Shown: piece after piece, positions 29,586 through 39,242 of the stretch
Layout of the letters: each line of letters begins with the position of its first letter
Numbering within the stretch: the stretch's first letter is position 1
DNA from: UBA7672 sp041398245
Lineage (GTDB): Bacteria > Pseudomonadota > Alphaproteobacteria > Caulobacterales > Hyphomonadaceae
Direction of reading: 5' to 3'
Assembly: GCA_041398245.1 (NCBI GenBank)
Contig: JAWKVC010000010.1
Location: 89,071 to 153,070 of the forward strand
Length of the DNA: 64,000 bases
Position numbers and translations under genes: made by a program
The notes under the pieces: generated by a model
Seen by the model: only the letters and a program-made list of their open reading frames with translations
What the model was told of the DNA's origin: nothing
Databases searched by the model: none

Positions 29586-30437
29586 TCAGCCTGCCAGCTT
29601 GGCCTTGGCGTAGGCCTGCGTCCCCCGCGTAACGACGGCGTCGGTGGGTAGCACATCGTCGGCGGTATAGCTGATGTCGTCATCCAGCCGGGCGTAGAGC
29701 GGCGCGAAGTCCGTATCCACCGTCGCCCGGAACAGGTCGTCGTAGGAGCGGATCACGAAATAGGTCTGCTGGAAATCGTCGATGCGGTAGCGCGTGCGCA
29801 TCACGCGCTCGAGGTCAAAGCGGATGCGGTTGGGAGATGGATCCTCCAGCGCGAAGATCGATTCGTCTTTCGATGAGGAGATTCCCGCCCCATAGATGCG
29901 AAGCCCCGCAGGCGTTTCGATCAGCCCGAACTCCACCGTGTACCAGTAGAGCGCAGCAAGGTTCTTCAGGCGGCCGAACCTGATCGCGCGCAGCCCGCCC
30001 CGGCCATACGCCTCCATATAGTCCGCGAAGACCGGGTCGGTCAGCAGCGGCACGTGGCCGAACACATCGTGGAAGATGTCCGGTTCCTGCAGGTAGTCGA
30101 GCTGGTCGCGCGTGCGGATGAATTGTCCGGCGGGAAAACGGCGGTTGGCGAGGTGGTTGAAGAACACCTCGTCCGGAACCAGCCCCGGAACAGCCACGAC
30201 CTCGAAGCCTGTCCGCGCTTTCAGCTCGACATTGATCTCGGCGAAGTTCGGGATGCCGCCGCGATTGAGGTTCAGCGCCTCCAGCCCGCGCAGCATGGCG
30301 GGATCGGCGCGGTCCTTCAGAATTTCGACCTGCCGCCTGTACAGGAAGTCCCACACGGCGTGTTCATCGGCCGTGTAGCCCTTCCAGTTCTGGTCGATGA
30401 CATAGTCATCGTCCCGCACGGTGATGTGGCTGCTCAT
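29586..30437 (-). CDS. phhA: Phenylalanine 4-monooxygenase
   Basis: A 283-aa tetrahydrobiopterin- and iron-dependent enzyme converting phenylalanine to tyrosine. The iron ligands are in PDIFHDVFGHVPLL (two His) and YTVEFGL (Glu). Length fits bacterial PhhA, which has only the catalytic domain. The gene stands alone on the minus strand. The pterin recycling gene phhB is not adjacent. Confidence 0.93.
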   Translation of the reverse strand: MSSHITVRDDDYVIDQNWKGYTADEHAVWDFLYRRQVEILKDRADPAMLRGLEALNLNRGGIPNFAEINVELKARTGFEVVAVPGLVPDEVFFNHLANRRFPAGQFIRTRDQLDYLQEPDIFHDVFGHVPLLTDPVFADYMEAYGRGGLRAIRFGRLKNLAALYWYTVEFGLIETPAGLRIYGAGISSSKDESIFALEDPSPNRIRFDLERVMRTRYRIDDFQQTYFVIRSYDDLFRATVDTDFAPLYARLDDDISYTADDVLPTDAVVTRGTQAYAKAKLAG

Positions 30438-30488
30438 ATTCCAAATGTAGGGCGCGAAGGGGGATTCGTCACGCCGCGGCGTTCACCG

Positions 30489-31769
30489 CTAAAATTGCCG
30501 GTCCTGCAATTCCTTTAGAGCCGCGCCTTCCAGTTCCCCCTGTGAATTGAGTCTCATGATCCAAGGCGCCCAGTCTTGAACGCCGGTTTGCGATCCGGTG
30601 AAGCCCGCCACGACAATGGAACCATCTGCAAGCACTTTCACCGCCTTGAACTCTTCCCGCTTCTTGCCGCCGAACGTTCGGCGCCAAAGCTCCTTGCCAT
30701 TCGCGTCCAGCCGGACCAGGAAGCCGTCCCAGTTGTGCCTTTGGACCCTGTTGCCAATCAGTTGGAAGCCAGCCCCGACAACGCCGCCATCCGGCGTTGC
30801 TGCCACCCCGAACAGTCCATCTCCCTCGACGCTCACGAATGCTCGTTGCCAGGCAACGCCGCCGTTGGTGTCGCGCCTCGTAACCATTGGATCGGAAACA
30901 TCGAAATTAGCGGTTCGTCCCCCGACGAATAGCTCATCCTGCTTAAAGCCATTCAATGCAGCGGCGCTGCAGGGCGTTGTTGTCGGGCTACCGTCTGCGG
31001 AGTTCAGTGTTACACAAGACACCTGCATTCCTTGCGCGGCCCAGGTGTTGCGAAGAATTGTAACCTCGATCCCGTCCGACATTGCAGCTGAAATGCGAGC
31101 TACATCGAAGGTGTAGGGACCTCCTTTGCCTGTCGACGCGACAATGGCGTTCTGCGGCGACTGGTCGACAGGGGGAGTAGGTGGGCTGGCGACCCAGCGG
31201 AACTCACCAGACGGTGTGAGTTTGATGACTATGGGGCGTGATCCGGCTTCGCCACTCGGTGTGGTCTGACCACTCAGCAGAATGCCCCCATCATCTGCGA
31301 GCGTCACCTCGCTAAGCGTGCGCCGCTCGCCATCGTTGAGTATCTTGTCCCAGATCAGTTCCCCCGTTGCGCTGAACTTTGCTGCAAAAACGTTCTCGCT
31401 TATCCGGCTTTGCCTGCGGACCGTGTCGCGACTCCCGGTTACGATGATTCCGCCGTCGCGATCCTCGACGAGGTCCACAACATCGTCTCGGAATTCGCCG
31501 CCGAACTGCTGCGACCACAGCTGCTCTCCATTCGGCGCGTACATGGCGACCCACGCATCATAGGCTTCGCCTTGAGCGAACTCCACTGGCCGCGTGAGCG
31601 CTCCACCCACAACGATGTTGCCGCTCTCTGTTACGATCATTGCGTTGATCTGGCCCCTGTCGCCCTCGATTGGGAAAACCTTTTGCCATGTGATGTCTAT
31701 TGATTGCGCCAACGCGGACGGTGCGAATGCGACGGCAGCGCCCAAAAAAGCTATGCGAGTCCAGCGCAT
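30489..31769 (-). CDS. Secreted beta-propeller-like repeat protein
   Basis: A 426-aa protein with a signal peptide (about 1-21, ending ALAQ) and repeating units of the type GNIVVGG...W...Y.PNGE.LW.Q.FGG and ADGSIVVAGFTGS...WAPWIMRLNSQGE. These resemble SBBP/YD-like or delta-60-type propeller repeats in which each blade reports an extracted value. No catalytic motif is visible. Two cysteines (CVTLNS, TTTPCS) may pair in the periplasm. A good ribosome site (GGGGAGG) precedes ATG 31769. Function unknown. Confidence 0.65.
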   Translation of the reverse strand: MRWTRIAFLGAAVAFAPSALAQSIDITWQKVFPIEGDRGQINAMIVTESGNIVVGGALTRPVEFAQGEAYDAWVAMYAPNGEQLWSQQFGGEFRDDVVDLVEDRDGGIIVTGSRDTVRRQSRISENVFAAKFSATGELIWDKILNDGERRTLSEVTLADDGGILLSGQTTPSGEAGSRPIVIKLTPSGEFRWVASPPTPPVDQSPQNAIVASTGKGGPYTFDVARISAAMSDGIEVTILRNTWAAQGMQVSCVTLNSADGSPTTTPCSAAALNGFKQDELFVGGRTANFDVSDPMVTRRDTNGGVAWQRAFVSVEGDGLFGVAATPDGGVVGAGFQLIGNRVQRHNWDGFLVRLDANGKELWRRTFGGKKREEFKAVKVLADGSIVVAGFTGSQTGVQDWAPWIMRLNSQGELEGAALKELQDRQF

Positions 31770-31841
31770 TCAAACCTCCCCAACAAGATTGCTGAAAAAG
31801 CTAGCTGCGGCTGCCGATGGTGTCGATGCTGGGGAAAGCCC

Positions 31842-32174
31842 TCAGTGCGCCATCGTTGCGCGTTTGCGGTACATGCCGTGATCGTCGATCTCGAACATTT
31901 CCGGAATCTGTGGGTGGTTCACCGGCTCCGGCGCATCGTCCGGCAACAGGTTCTGCTCGGAAACATAGGCGACGTAGTAAGTCGACTCGTTCTCGGCCAG
32001 CAGGTGATAGAAAGGCTGGTCCTTCGCGGGCCGGATTTCCTCAGGGATTGCGTCCCACCATTCCTGCGTATTGGCGAATTTCGGATCGACGTCGAAGATC
32101 ACGCCCCGGAACGGAAAATGCCGGTGACGGACCTGCTGTCCGATCGCGAACTTGGCTGCCCTGTTGACGTCCAT
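31842..32174 (-). CDS. hspQ: Heat shock protein HspQ
   Basis: A 110-aa protein matching HspQ/YccV: KFAIGQQVRHRHFPFRGVIF followed by DVDP, and YHLLAENESTYYVAYVSEQNL. HspQ binds hemimethylated DNA in E. coli and acts as a specificity enhancer and substrate of the Lon protease. Start is the ATG at 32174; the longer open frame to 32327 lacks family similarity. It is divergent from the ppx/gppA-type gene. Confidence 0.88.
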   Translation of the reverse strand: MDVNRAAKFAIGQQVRHRHFPFRGVIFDVDPKFANTQEWWDAIPEEIRPAKDQPFYHLLAENESTYYVAYVSEQNLLPDDAPEPVNHPQIPEMFEIDDHGMYRKRATMAH

Positions 32175-32390
32175 GGCCGATGGCGCCCCTCGCCCTTCCA
32201 GTGCCCAGACCCTACCCACATGGCCGCAGCGGAAACGCCCGCGCAAATGCGCGGCAGCCCGCCAGACCCACGTCCAATTAGGCTGATCAGGATGCGGCTC
32301 GCAACCTTGCATGACAGTAAATGACACTTCGCTCGTGCCAACGGCTGCGGAACCGGTTATGGCTGTCGTAACAAGATCACGGATCGCTAC

Positions 32391-33497
32391 ATGGCGAAGC
32401 CATCCCGTCCGCGGCGCGGAAAAGCTGCCGGACGGTCCGGCGGCGCGTCGAATCTCTATGCGGCGCTGGACCTGGGCACGAACAATTGCAGACTACTGAT
32501 CGCCGAACGCGGGCCGTCGGGCGGGCTGCGCGTTATCGATTCATTTTCCCAGATCGTGACGCTGGGGGAAGGCCTCGCCTCGTCCGGCATGCTCTCGCAA
32601 AAGGCGATGGACCGGGCCGTCGAGGCGCTTCGCCGGTGCGCGGAGAAGGTCAGGAAACACGGTCCGTTGCAGGGGCGTTTCATCGCGACACAGGCCTGCC
32701 GCGCCGCCAGCAATGGCCGCGCGTTTCTCGCCGAAGCCAGCCGCCGGGTTGGCCTGCGGATGGAGCTGATCTCTCCCAAGGAAGAGGCGAAATTCGCCTT
32801 GCTGGGGTCGCTCGACCTTGTCGATCCCGCGAATGACTTCGCCCTGGTGATCGACATCGGTGGCGGCTCCACCGAACTGTGCTGGATCGACGCCAAGGCG
32901 GCGGTGGAGCGCGGCGTTCGCGGGTGCGCGACCCGGCCGCCTATTCTCGGCTGGGCCTCGTTCCCGGTCGGTGTAGTGACGCTGGCCGACATGTTCAAAG
33001 GCGCCGGCACAGAGCATTATGACGCCATGTTCGCCCACGTTCAGTCGCTGCTGCTCGCGAACGATGCGGCCACCCGCTTCGGCCCCCTGTTCCGGGCAGG
33101 TCGCGGCCAGCTGATCGGCAATTCAGGAACGGTCACAAGCCTTGCCGGTGTCCATCTTGGCTTGCCCCGCTACATCCGGTCCTCGGTCGATGGCATCTGG
33201 GTTGAGCGTGATGGACTTGGCGAAACGATGAAACGTCTTGTCGCGGCGACAGCGGAAGAGCGGGCACGGGAACCCTGTCTCGTCGGCGGCCGTTCCGAGC
33301 TCATGGTGCCCGGCATCGCGATCCTTGCCGCTGTCTGGGCGACATGGCCGTCGGCGCGTCTGCGCGTGGGGGATCGTGGCCTGCGCGAGGGTATCATCCT
33401 GTCGCTGATGCATGGTCCCGACCGGCCGCCGCAGCAACGCCGCCGCAACCGGTCGCGCCGGCGCCCTGCCTCTGCGCCGAAGGAAGCCGCGTCATGA
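32391..33497 (+). CDS. Ppx/GppA family exopolyphosphatase / pppGpp phosphatase
   Basis: A 368-aa member of the actin-like sugar-kinase fold. Motifs: YAALDLGTNNCRLLIAE (phosphate 1), the conserved ATQACRAASNG, ALVIDIGGGSTELCWI (phosphate 2) and GNSGTVTSLAG. Enzymes of this family release phosphate from polyphosphate or from pppGpp; the two cannot be told apart from sequence alone. The short 368-residue form without the long helical C-domain is common in alphaproteobacteria. It overlaps rlmE by 4 nt (ATGA). Confidence 0.88.
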   Translation: MAKPSRPRRGKAAGRSGGASNLYAALDLGTNNCRLLIAERGPSGGLRVIDSFSQIVTLGEGLASSGMLSQKAMDRAVEALRRCAEKVRKHGPLQGRFIATQACRAASNGRAFLAEASRRVGLRMELISPKEEAKFALLGSLDLVDPANDFALVIDIGGGSTELCWIDAKAAVERGVRGCATRPPILGWASFPVGVVTLADMFKGAGTEHYDAMFAHVQSLLLANDAATRFGPLFRAGRGQLIGNSGTVTSLAGVHLGLPRYIRSSVDGIWVERDGLGETMKRLVAATAEERAREPCLVGGRSELMVPGIAILAAVWATWPSARLRVGDRGLREGIILSLMHGPDRPPQQRRRNRSRRRPASAPKEAAS

Positions 33498-34213
33498 GCG
33501 TTGAGGAAGACGAAAAGGGCCGGCGCCGCTGGAAGGCGCCTGCCGATGCGCGCGGCCCGGCCGGCGGGCGCACCATGGCGAAGAAGGAGAAGGTCCGTAA
33601 GAAGACGCTCTCCAAGTCGTCGCGCGAATGGGTCGATCGTCAGCTACGCGACCCCTATGTGATCCGCGCGCAGGAAGAAGGCTATCGCGCTCGCGCCGCC
33701 TACAAGCTGCGCGAAATCGACGAACGCTTCCGCGTGCTGAAGCGCGGCGCCCGCGTGATCGATCTTGGTTGCGCCCCCGGCGGCTGGCTACAGGTTGCGC
33801 TCGAGAAGGGCGCGGAGAAGATCGTCGGTGTTGATCTCCTGCCCGTCGATCCGGTGGGCCACGCCGTCATCTTCCAGGGCGACATCTACGAGCCGGGCAT
33901 GACGCAGAAACTGCTCGATGCGCTGGGCGACCCGCCGACGCTGGTCCTGTCCGACATGGCGGCCAACACGGTGGGCCACAAGCAGACGGATCACATCCGC
34001 ACGGTCGGCCTTGCCGAACTCGCCGCGCAGTTCGCAGTCGACAACCTCGTGAAGGGCGGAACCTTTGTGGCGAAGGTCTTTCAGGGCGGCGCACAGGGCG
34101 CGCTGCTGGACCTGCTCAAGTCCAATTTCGAGGATGTGCGCCACTGGAAGCCGCCATCCAGCCGCACCGAAAGCCCGGAAACCTTCGTCATCGCGCGGCG
34201 GTTCAAAGGTTAG
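33494..34213 (+). CDS. rlmE: 23S rRNA (uridine-2'-O)-methyltransferase RlmE (FtsJ)
   Basis: A 239-aa SAM-dependent enzyme that methylates the A-loop uridine of 23S rRNA. Motifs: ARAAYKLREIDERF, SAM site VIDLGCAPGGWLQVAL, VLSDMAANTVGHKQTDH, GGTFVAKVFQGG (catalytic lysine) and KPPSSRTESPETFVIA. A basic N-terminal extension of about 50 residues precedes the domain. Start ATG 33494 overlaps the upstream stop; the end overlaps the convergent HAD gene by 4 nt. Confidence 0.92.
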   Translation: MSVEEDEKGRRRWKAPADARGPAGGRTMAKKEKVRKKTLSKSSREWVDRQLRDPYVIRAQEEGYRARAAYKLREIDERFRVLKRGARVIDLGCAPGGWLQVALEKGAEKIVGVDLLPVDPVGHAVIFQGDIYEPGMTQKLLDALGDPPTLVLSDMAANTVGHKQTDHIRTVGLAELAAQFAVDNLVKGGTFVAKVFQGGAQGALLDLLKSNFEDVRHWKPPSSRTESPETFVIARRFKG

Positions 34214-34869
34214 CTGCGCGCTTTGAGTGTGCGTACCGTCCCCGCCACATACCAATCGGCGATCCGCGCGACCTGTTCGTCCGCGCCGAGTGGCGCCGGA
34301 CCGACACCAACTGTGTAGAGACCTTCCGCCCTGAGGTTGGCGATCATGGACGCGCCGTCCTCGATACAGATTGCCGCCGCTGGCGACACGTCCAGCGCTG
34401 CGCAGCAGCGGCCGTAGATTTCGGGGCTCGGCTTGGCGGCGCTCTCGCGCGGATCCGCCACGAAATCCACCAGACCGATTAGGTCCAGCCGTTCCAGCAC
34501 CTGCTGAGCATTGAGACTGGCGGACGCGACAGCGGTCCGGAGGTTCAGCCGCCGGCAAGCGTCCAGCGCTTCCCGCGCCCCGTCGAAGGCGTCCGCCGGC
34601 GTCAGACCGGCGATCAGTTCGCGATAGCGCTGGTTCTTGAACGCCATCACGGCATTGCGCGTGGCCTCGTCCAGCGTCACCCCGGCATGCGCCAGCAGGG
34701 CGTTGAGCGAGGAGGCTCTCGGCACGCTGCGGGTTTCCGCGAGGCTTTCGGGCGTCACGGGAAATCCGAACTGCTCCGCCGCGTCGGTCCAGCTGCGTTC
34801 GTGACGCGCCGAGGTCGAGGTCAGAACCCCGTCGAGATCGAAAATGGCTGCGTAACCGCCAGATGACAT
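34210..34869 (-). CDS. HAD-superfamily hydrolase, beta-phosphoglucomutase-like
   Basis: A 219-aa HAD phosphatase. Nucleophile loop IFDLDGVLTST, threonine/serine motif VASASLN, and the lysine/acidic motifs SAAKPSPEIY and CIEDGASMIANLRAEG. The small cap and VxTxT-like layout are those of phosphoglucomutase or sugar-phosphate phosphatase members. Substrate not determined. Start ATG 34869; upstream it is divergent from guaB with 119 nt between start codons. Confidence 0.83.
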   Translation of the reverse strand: MSSGGYAAIFDLDGVLTSTSARHERSWTDAAEQFGFPVTPESLAETRSVPRASSLNALLAHAGVTLDEATRNAVMAFKNQRYRELIAGLTPADAFDGAREALDACRRLNLRTAVASASLNAQQVLERLDLIGLVDFVADPRESAAKPSPEIYGRCCAALDVSPAAAICIEDGASMIANLRAEGLYTVGVGPAPLGADEQVARIADWYVAGTVRTLKARS

Positions 34870-34988
34870 GCAGGAAAATCCCGGCCCCGCAGGGCGATAG
34901 CCGACTAGTGGTGGCGCGTCATGGGGCCGCCCGCAAGTCTGTTGCGATCCCCACTTCCCAAGCAATTCGAGAATCGATAGACGGGTCC

Positions 34989-36482
34989 ATGGAACAGCAC
35001 CCCACCACAATCCGCATTCGCCAGGCCATCACCTTCGATGATGTCCTGCTTGAGCCCGGCCCGTCCGAGATCATTCCGGGCGAGGTCGACATCCGCTCGC
35101 GCCTCACCAGGGACATCGCCATCAACGTGCCGATCGTGTCCGCCGCCATGGACACCGTCACCGAGGCGGGGCTCGCCATCGCCATGGCCCAGTTCGGCGG
35201 CATGGGGGTCATTCACCGCAACCTCTCGCTTGAGGAACAGGCCGAGCAGGTGAAGCGGGTGAAGCGCTTCGAGAGCGGCATGGTAGTCAACCCGGTCACG
35301 GTCACGCCGGATGTCACACTCCGCCAGCTCAAGGTGCTGAAGGAACGCCTGAAGGTATCGGGCATACCTGTCGTCGAGCAGGGCCCGGAGGGCGTGCCGC
35401 AGAAACTGCTGGGGATCGTCACCAATCGCGATGTCCGCTTCGCCGAGGACGACAACATGCCGGTCTCGGAACTGATGACCCGTAAGGTCGTCACCATCCG
35501 TCAGGGCGCGGATCAGGCCGAGGCCCGCCGCCTCCTGCACAAGCATCGCATTGAGCGCCTGATCGTCGTGGACGAGGATGGCCGCTGCGTGGGCCTGCTC
35601 ACCGTGAAGGACATGGAAAAGAGCCAGGCCAACCCCAACGCCTGCAAGGACGAGCAGGGCCGCCTGCGTGTCGCCGCCGCCTCCACCGTTGGCGATGCTG
35701 GCTTCGAGCGTAGCCAGGCGCTGATCGACGCCGGCGTCGATGCGCTGGTGATCGACACCGCCCATGGCCATTCCCTTGCTGTGCTTCAGGCGGTCGAGCG
35801 AGTGAAGAAACTGTCGAACCGTGTCCAGGTCGTTGCGGGCAACGTCGCCACGCACGATGGCTGCAGGGCGCTGATCGACGCTGGCGCAGACGCGGTGAAG
35901 GTCGGCATTGGTCCCGGCTCCATCTGCACGACGCGCATCGTGGCCGGCGTCGGCGTGCCGCAGCTGACAGCGATCGCGGATTGCGCCCGTGCGGCGCAGT
36001 CGACCAACACGCCGGTCATCGCTGATGGCGGGATCAAGTTCTCGGGTGACTTCGCCAAGGCGCTCGCCGCCGGCGCCTCCTCCGCCATGATGGGCTCGAT
36101 GCTTGCCGGTACGGAAGAAGCGCCCGGCGAGGTGTTCCTCTACGAAGGCCGTCCCTACAAGGACTATCGCGGCATGGGCTCGCTCGGCGCCATGGGCCGC
36201 GGCTCGGCTGACCGCTACTTCCAGAAGGACGTGCAAGCCCAGAAGCTGGTTCCGGAAGGCATTGAAGGCCAGGTGCCCTACAAGGGACCCGTCAGCCCCA
36301 TCCTGCACCAGATGGCCGGCGGCCTGCGCGCGGCCATGGGCTATGTCGGCGCCAAGACCGTGGATGAACTCCACGCCAAGGCGAACTTCATCCAGATCAC
36401 CGGCGCGGGCCTGCGCGAGAGCCACGTCCACGATGTGAAGATGACCCGCGAAGCCCCGAACTATTCTCTACCGACCGGATAG
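34989..36482 (+). CDS. guaB: Inosine-5'-monophosphate dehydrogenase
   Basis: A 497-aa IMPDH converting IMP to XMP with NAD, the committed step to GMP. Start ITFDDVLLEPGPSEI, two CBS domains at about 95-215, catalytic cysteine in GIGPGSICTTRI, flap MGRGSADRYFQ and the C-terminal GAGLRESHVHDV. All expected parts are present. guaA lies about 2.8 kb downstream on the same strand. Start ATG 34989 was chosen because homologues begin a few residues before the TFDD motif. Confidence 0.95.
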   Translation: MEQHPTTIRIRQAITFDDVLLEPGPSEIIPGEVDIRSRLTRDIAINVPIVSAAMDTVTEAGLAIAMAQFGGMGVIHRNLSLEEQAEQVKRVKRFESGMVVNPVTVTPDVTLRQLKVLKERLKVSGIPVVEQGPEGVPQKLLGIVTNRDVRFAEDDNMPVSELMTRKVVTIRQGADQAEARRLLHKHRIERLIVVDEDGRCVGLLTVKDMEKSQANPNACKDEQGRLRVAAASTVGDAGFERSQALIDAGVDALVIDTAHGHSLAVLQAVERVKKLSNRVQVVAGNVATHDGCRALIDAGADAVKVGIGPGSICTTRIVAGVGVPQLTAIADCARAAQSTNTPVIADGGIKFSGDFAKALAAGASSAMMGSMLAGTEEAPGEVFLYEGRPYKDYRGMGSLGAMGRGSADRYFQKDVQAQKLVPEGIEGQVPYKGPVSPILHQMAGGLRAAMGYVGAKTVDELHAKANFIQITGAGLRESHVHDVKMTREAPNYSLPTG

Positions 36483-36517
36483 GCGACAAGCGGCATGGCG
36501 GGCGCTAAGAGGACGCC

Positions 36518-36850
36518 ATGAAAGACACCCTGTTCCTTCTGACCGAGCCGTTCCAGGACGGCGGTTTCGACTGGTACTGCAATGACTGCGCGACGCTGGA
36601 ATACGTCATGCAGATCAATCCGCATTGGCTTGACCGGATCAAGGTCCACCGGGTCGCCTTCCCCCGGCCGCGTCAGCCCATCGTCGATCTTCTTGGCCCG
36701 GACTGGCAGGGCTGTCCCATGCTGGTGATGGACCGCGAACGCGCGCCGGGCGATGCGATCATTGTCGGCGACTACGCGATCCTGCAGGATGTGCGCGCCA
36801 TCGGCCGCGCATTGACAAGCCGCCATGGCGGCGTGGGGCCGCATCCGTGA
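36518..36850 (+). CDS. DUF3088 family protein
   Basis: A 110-aa protein with the DUF3088 pattern: KDTLFLLTEPFQDGGFDWYC, CNDCATLEYVM and CPMLVMDRE. It has a thioredoxin-like feel (an N-terminal cysteine pair C-N-D-C after a beta strand), but its role is not known. It sits 35 nt after guaB and overlaps the MAPEG gene by 4 nt. Confidence 0.75.
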   Translation: MKDTLFLLTEPFQDGGFDWYCNDCATLEYVMQINPHWLDRIKVHRVAFPRPRQPIVDLLGPDWQGCPMLVMDRERAPGDAIIVGDYAILQDVRAIGRALTSRHGGVGPHP

Positions 36851-37269
36851 TCGAACTGTCCGACATTCAACGCCAGCTTGTGCTTGCCATGCTCTCCCAG
36901 GCGGCGCTGACTTTCGTGGTCCTGCTGATGTTGCCTGTCCCGCGCATCATGGCGCTGCGCGCGGGCAAGGTGACCCGCGATGCGGCCGGACACCCGATCT
37001 TTCCCAAATGGGCGACGCAGGTGGCGGACTGTTTCAACAACCAGTTCCAGGTTCCTGTCCTTTTCTATGTGATCGTCATCCTCACGCTCTGGCTGCACGT
37101 TGAAAGCGACCAGACGGTCTGGCTGGCGTGGGCGTTTGTCGCCCTGCGTGTTGCGCACGCCGCCGTGTTCGTCACGACGAACTTCGTGCCCGTGCGTTTC
37201 CTGTTGTTCCTCGTTTCGTCCGTGCTTGTCCTGCAGATGGGGTTGCAGGTCGTCGGCCCGGTGCTCTAG
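36847..37269 (+). CDS. MAPEG family membrane protein
   Basis: A 140-aa protein with four likely membrane segments (about 12-32, 60-80, 84-104, 115-138) and the MAPEG-type loop between the first and second segments with FNNQFQVPVLFY. MAPEG proteins are small membrane enzymes of the glutathione/eicosanoid family; bacterial members have no agreed substrate. Start GTG at 36847 overlaps the DUF3088 stop (GTGA). Confidence 0.82.
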   Translation: MIELSDIQRQLVLAMLSQAALTFVVLLMLPVPRIMALRAGKVTRDAAGHPIFPKWATQVADCFNNQFQVPVLFYVIVILTLWLHVESDQTVWLAWAFVALRVAHAAVFVTTNFVPVRFLLFLVSSVLVLQMGLQVVGPVL

Positions 37270-37278
37270 GGCGGCCGC

Positions 37279-38587
37279 ATGCGTGACGGCGGCAAGATCC
37301 AGGCGGCGATCGAAGTCCTCCGCGACGTGCTGGAACGCCGCACGCCGGTGAAGGAAGCCGTGCGCGACTGGGGCAAGCGCTCGCGCTTCGCGGGCTCGCG
37401 CGACCGCGCGTGGATTTCCGGACTCGTTGTCGACGCGCTGCGGCGGAAGAATTCCATCGAGCATGCGATGGAGGCGACCGGCCCGCGCGTCCTCGCGCTT
37501 GGCGCGCTGAAGCACGCCTGGGGCTGGGACGTGCGCAAGATCGAAACAGCACTGAAGGACGAACACGCGCCGCCGCCGCTGCAGGGGAGGGAGCGCGAGA
37601 ACCTGCTTATGGCGCCGAACCCCGCCGCGCCGCCGCATGTGCAGGGCGACTTCCCGGAATGGCTCGCGCCCAACATGCTTCGCGCCTTCGGACCTGACGC
37701 AGTCGCTGAAGGCATGGCCATGGCGACCCGTGCGCCGGTCGATCTGCGCATCAACACACTGAAGTCCGATCCGGAAAAAGGCTGGCCGCGCGCTCGAAAG
37801 CGTCAAGGCGAAGCCGATGCCCGAGCTGATCAACGGCTTTCGCATACCCGCGCCGGACTCCGTCGATCGCGGCGAAAGCGTCGAAGCGATCCCCGCCTAT
37901 TCCAAAGGCTGGGTCGAAGTGCAGGATATGGGCAGCCAGATTGCGGCCGCCGCTTCCTGCGCCGCACCGGGCGAGCAGGCGCTGGACTACTGCGCCGGCG
38001 GCGGCGGCAAGACCATCGCCATGGCCGCGATGATGGAGAACAAGGGGCAGATATTCAGCCACGATATCGATGGTCGCCGCCTCTCCGCTCTGATCCCGCG
38101 CATCGAGCGCGCCGGCATCCGCAATGTGCAGCTGCGCCACCCCAAGGAAAACGCCTCGCTCGATGATCTCGATCTGAAGATGGATCTCGTCATGATCGAT
38201 GCGCCATGCACTGGCGTGGGCACATGGCGGCGCAAGCCTGATGCGAAATGGCGCGTGCAACCCAACGCCCTGCAGAAGCGGATCGAGGATCAGGCGATGA
38301 TCCTCAGGCAGGCGTGCAACTACGTGAAACCTGGCGGGCGTCTGGTCTACGTCACCTGCTCCTTCCTGATGGAGGAGAACGAGGACCAGGTCGCGAGCTT
38401 CCTCGCCGACCGGACCGACTTCATTGCCGACGATGCCGCCGAGGCCGCTATCCGCTCCGGCGAGCTGACCGACAAGGGCGCAGCGCTCGTCCGCAAATGC
38501 CGCCGCCCCGATGGCTCCGTCCGTCTCACGCCGCGCACAGCGGGAACCGACGGATTCTACATGGCGGTGATGCGGAGGGCGGGGTGA
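37279..38587 (+). pseudogene. RsmB/NOP-family RNA (cytosine-5) methyltransferase, frameshifted
   Basis: Two reading frames together make one protein of about 435 aa. The first (from ATG 37279) gives the N-terminal RNA-binding part up to RINTLKSDPEK. The second continues KAGRALESVKAKPMPELING and holds the SAM site LDYCAGGGGKTIAMAA, catalytic cysteine motif DAPCTGVGTWRRKPDAKW and VTCSFLMEEN. The join is at a run of five A (37775-37779 region): dropping one A restores a continuous, family-like sequence. Such enzymes make 5-methylcytosine in 16S rRNA or other RNA. Both catalytic regions look intact, so this is either a sequencing error or a very recent inactivation. Confidence 0.85.
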
Positions 38588-39145
38588 TCAGCCGGGTAAG
38601 TCGGGATCTCTCACGTTGATACGATAGACGCTGCCGCCGAACTCAAGCTCCACGATGGCGCCTTTCTCGCGATAACGCTGGTCAAAGAGCTCCTTGCCGT
38701 CGAAATCGAACACGCGAAGCCGGGTTTCTTCAGCATTGTCAGCTTCGTGGGTCTCAATCCAGAAGACGCGGTGGTCGTCGGAGACGGAAGTGGCAGGCCC
38801 CCAGCCGAGACTCAGCTCAGCGACGCGAGCACCGTCGCCACGCATGAGGAACGAGTGCGTCACGCCGAAATGCACGTCGTCAGCCACAAGCAGGAACCGG
38901 TTCTGCTTGCAGAGCGAATGGAAACTGCCGGTGAAGAACATGGAGGGGCTCACGAGGTCGCCGTCGCCATCGAGAAAATGAATGGCCGCAACTGAGTGAG
39001 GGCCGCTCGTGTCCATCCGGAACGCTGTCAAATGCGTGGCGCCGCACGGCATGGTCTGGGGATCACGCGCGGCAAGTTGTGCGGCGGCCGGCGATATGCT
39101 GGCCAAAACCACGGCGGTCTGCACTGCAGCTAGGCTGATCCGCAT
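38588..39145 (-). CDS. Hypothetical secreted protein
   Basis: A 185-aa protein with a signal peptide (about 1-23, ending AAAQ). The mature part is rich in beta strands and alternates polar and hydrophobic residues; it has two cysteines (TMPCGATH, HSLCKQNR) that could form a disulfide. No recognised domain. ATG 39145 is used; an upstream in-frame start at 39271 would overlap the divergent guaA gene. It is convergent with the RsmB-type gene, with stops one base apart. Confidence 0.6.
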   Translation of the reverse strand: MRISLAAVQTAVVLASISPAAAQLAARDPQTMPCGATHLTAFRMDTSGPHSVAAIHFLDGDGDLVSPSMFFTGSFHSLCKQNRFLLVADDVHFGVTHSFLMRGDGARVAELSLGWGPATSVSDDHRVFWIETHEADNAEETRLRVFDFDGKELFDQRYREKGAIVELEFGGSVYRINVRDPDLPG

Positions 39146-39242
39146 ATTGGTCCCCCAAACGAATGCTGGAGGACCCTGAAATGTCCACACGGCGTCTTTG
39201 TGGCAGGATTGACGCCTCGCCCGAACCCCTTCTATTTCCGCC

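Noticed and set aside
34905..36431. A 508-codon minus-strand frame across guaB
   Set aside because: Antisense to a fully conserved guaB; no independent motif or ribosome site.
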